A program made the translations under genes and the position numbers. Below the pieces are notes generated by a model. That model was given only the letters and a program-made list of their open reading frames with translations. It searched no databases and was not told the origin of the DNA. Source: Planctomycetaceae bacterium (lineage in GTDB: Bacteria > Planctomycetota > Planctomycetia > Planctomycetales > Planctomycetaceae). Taken from it: 37,129 bases of DNA. The stretch is from NCBI GenBank assembly GCA_021732845.1, contig JAKFUF010000215.1, forward strand, positions 1-37,129. The letters are read 5' to 3'. Shown piece after piece: positions 37,115-37,129 of the stretch; the first letter of the stretch is position 1, and the number at the start of each line of letters is the position of its first letter.

Positions 37115-37129
37115 TGCAATGACGACGAA

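Overview
The window reads as a piece of chromosome from a planctomycete (phylum Planctomycetota, probably order Planctomycetales). The strongest sign is a large secreted protein with planctomycete cytochrome c, DUF1549 and DUF1553 (PSD1) modules. Supporting signs are a PknB-type kinase with a membrane anchor, FHA- and PPM-phosphatase signalling proteins, a DUF3500 Tat protein, an OleB-like hydrolase, GC-rich coding sequence, and loosely packed, mostly monocistronic genes separated by intergenic repeat families. I saw no rRNA, tRNA, CRISPR array, prophage or transposase gene.

Layout. 1-5.7 kb: enolase-superfamily enzyme, convergent DUF971 protein, then a Ser/Thr kinase followed by an FHA-GAF-SpoIIE phosphatase. 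5.7-7.9 kb: repeat-rich accessory block with one unrecognised gene whose 3' half is built from tandem modules and a long hairpin, flanked by two diverged copies of a ~125-bp repeat. 7.9-16.4 kb: DUF3500 protein, TIM-barrel sugar isomerase-like protein, FKBP lipoprotein, cold-shock protein, HpcH/HpaI aldolase, an unrecognised secreted EF-hand protein, and a LarA-like protein lacking key nickel-pincer residues. 16.4-18.1 kb: a tightly coupled PAS / metallo-beta-lactamase-fold pair. 18.1-18.7 kb: dense repeats. 18.7-25.9 kb: two very large divergent genes, a secretin-N-repeat protein without a recognisable secretin barrel and an FHA/TM/TPR/PQQ-propeller protein. 26-28.6 kb: mraY and an OleB-like hydrolase. 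28.9-37.1 kb: the PSD1 cytochrome protein, a DUF1016/YhcG nuclease gene broken by a 92-bp palindromic insert, a cytochrome c / copper monooxygenase-like / EF-hand fusion, and a membrane PP2C phosphatase.

How the genes fit together. Three proteins belong to Ser/Thr phosphosignalling (kinase 2237-3817, FHA-GAF-PPM 3912-5726, PP2C 35641-36939), and the FHA domain at the start of the 22200-25940 protein could read such signals. The divergent pair at 18.7-25.9 kb looks envelope-associated and is the best candidate for an undescribed system. The clearest sequence-level events are the hairpin insertion in the DUF1016 gene, where removing exactly 92 bp restores a family-like reading frame, and several dispersed short repeat families, one differing between copies by a 10-bp tandem unit.

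Limits: all family names rest on motif recognition by eye, without database searches. Start codons are uncertain for several genes because Shine-Dalgarno sequences are often absent.
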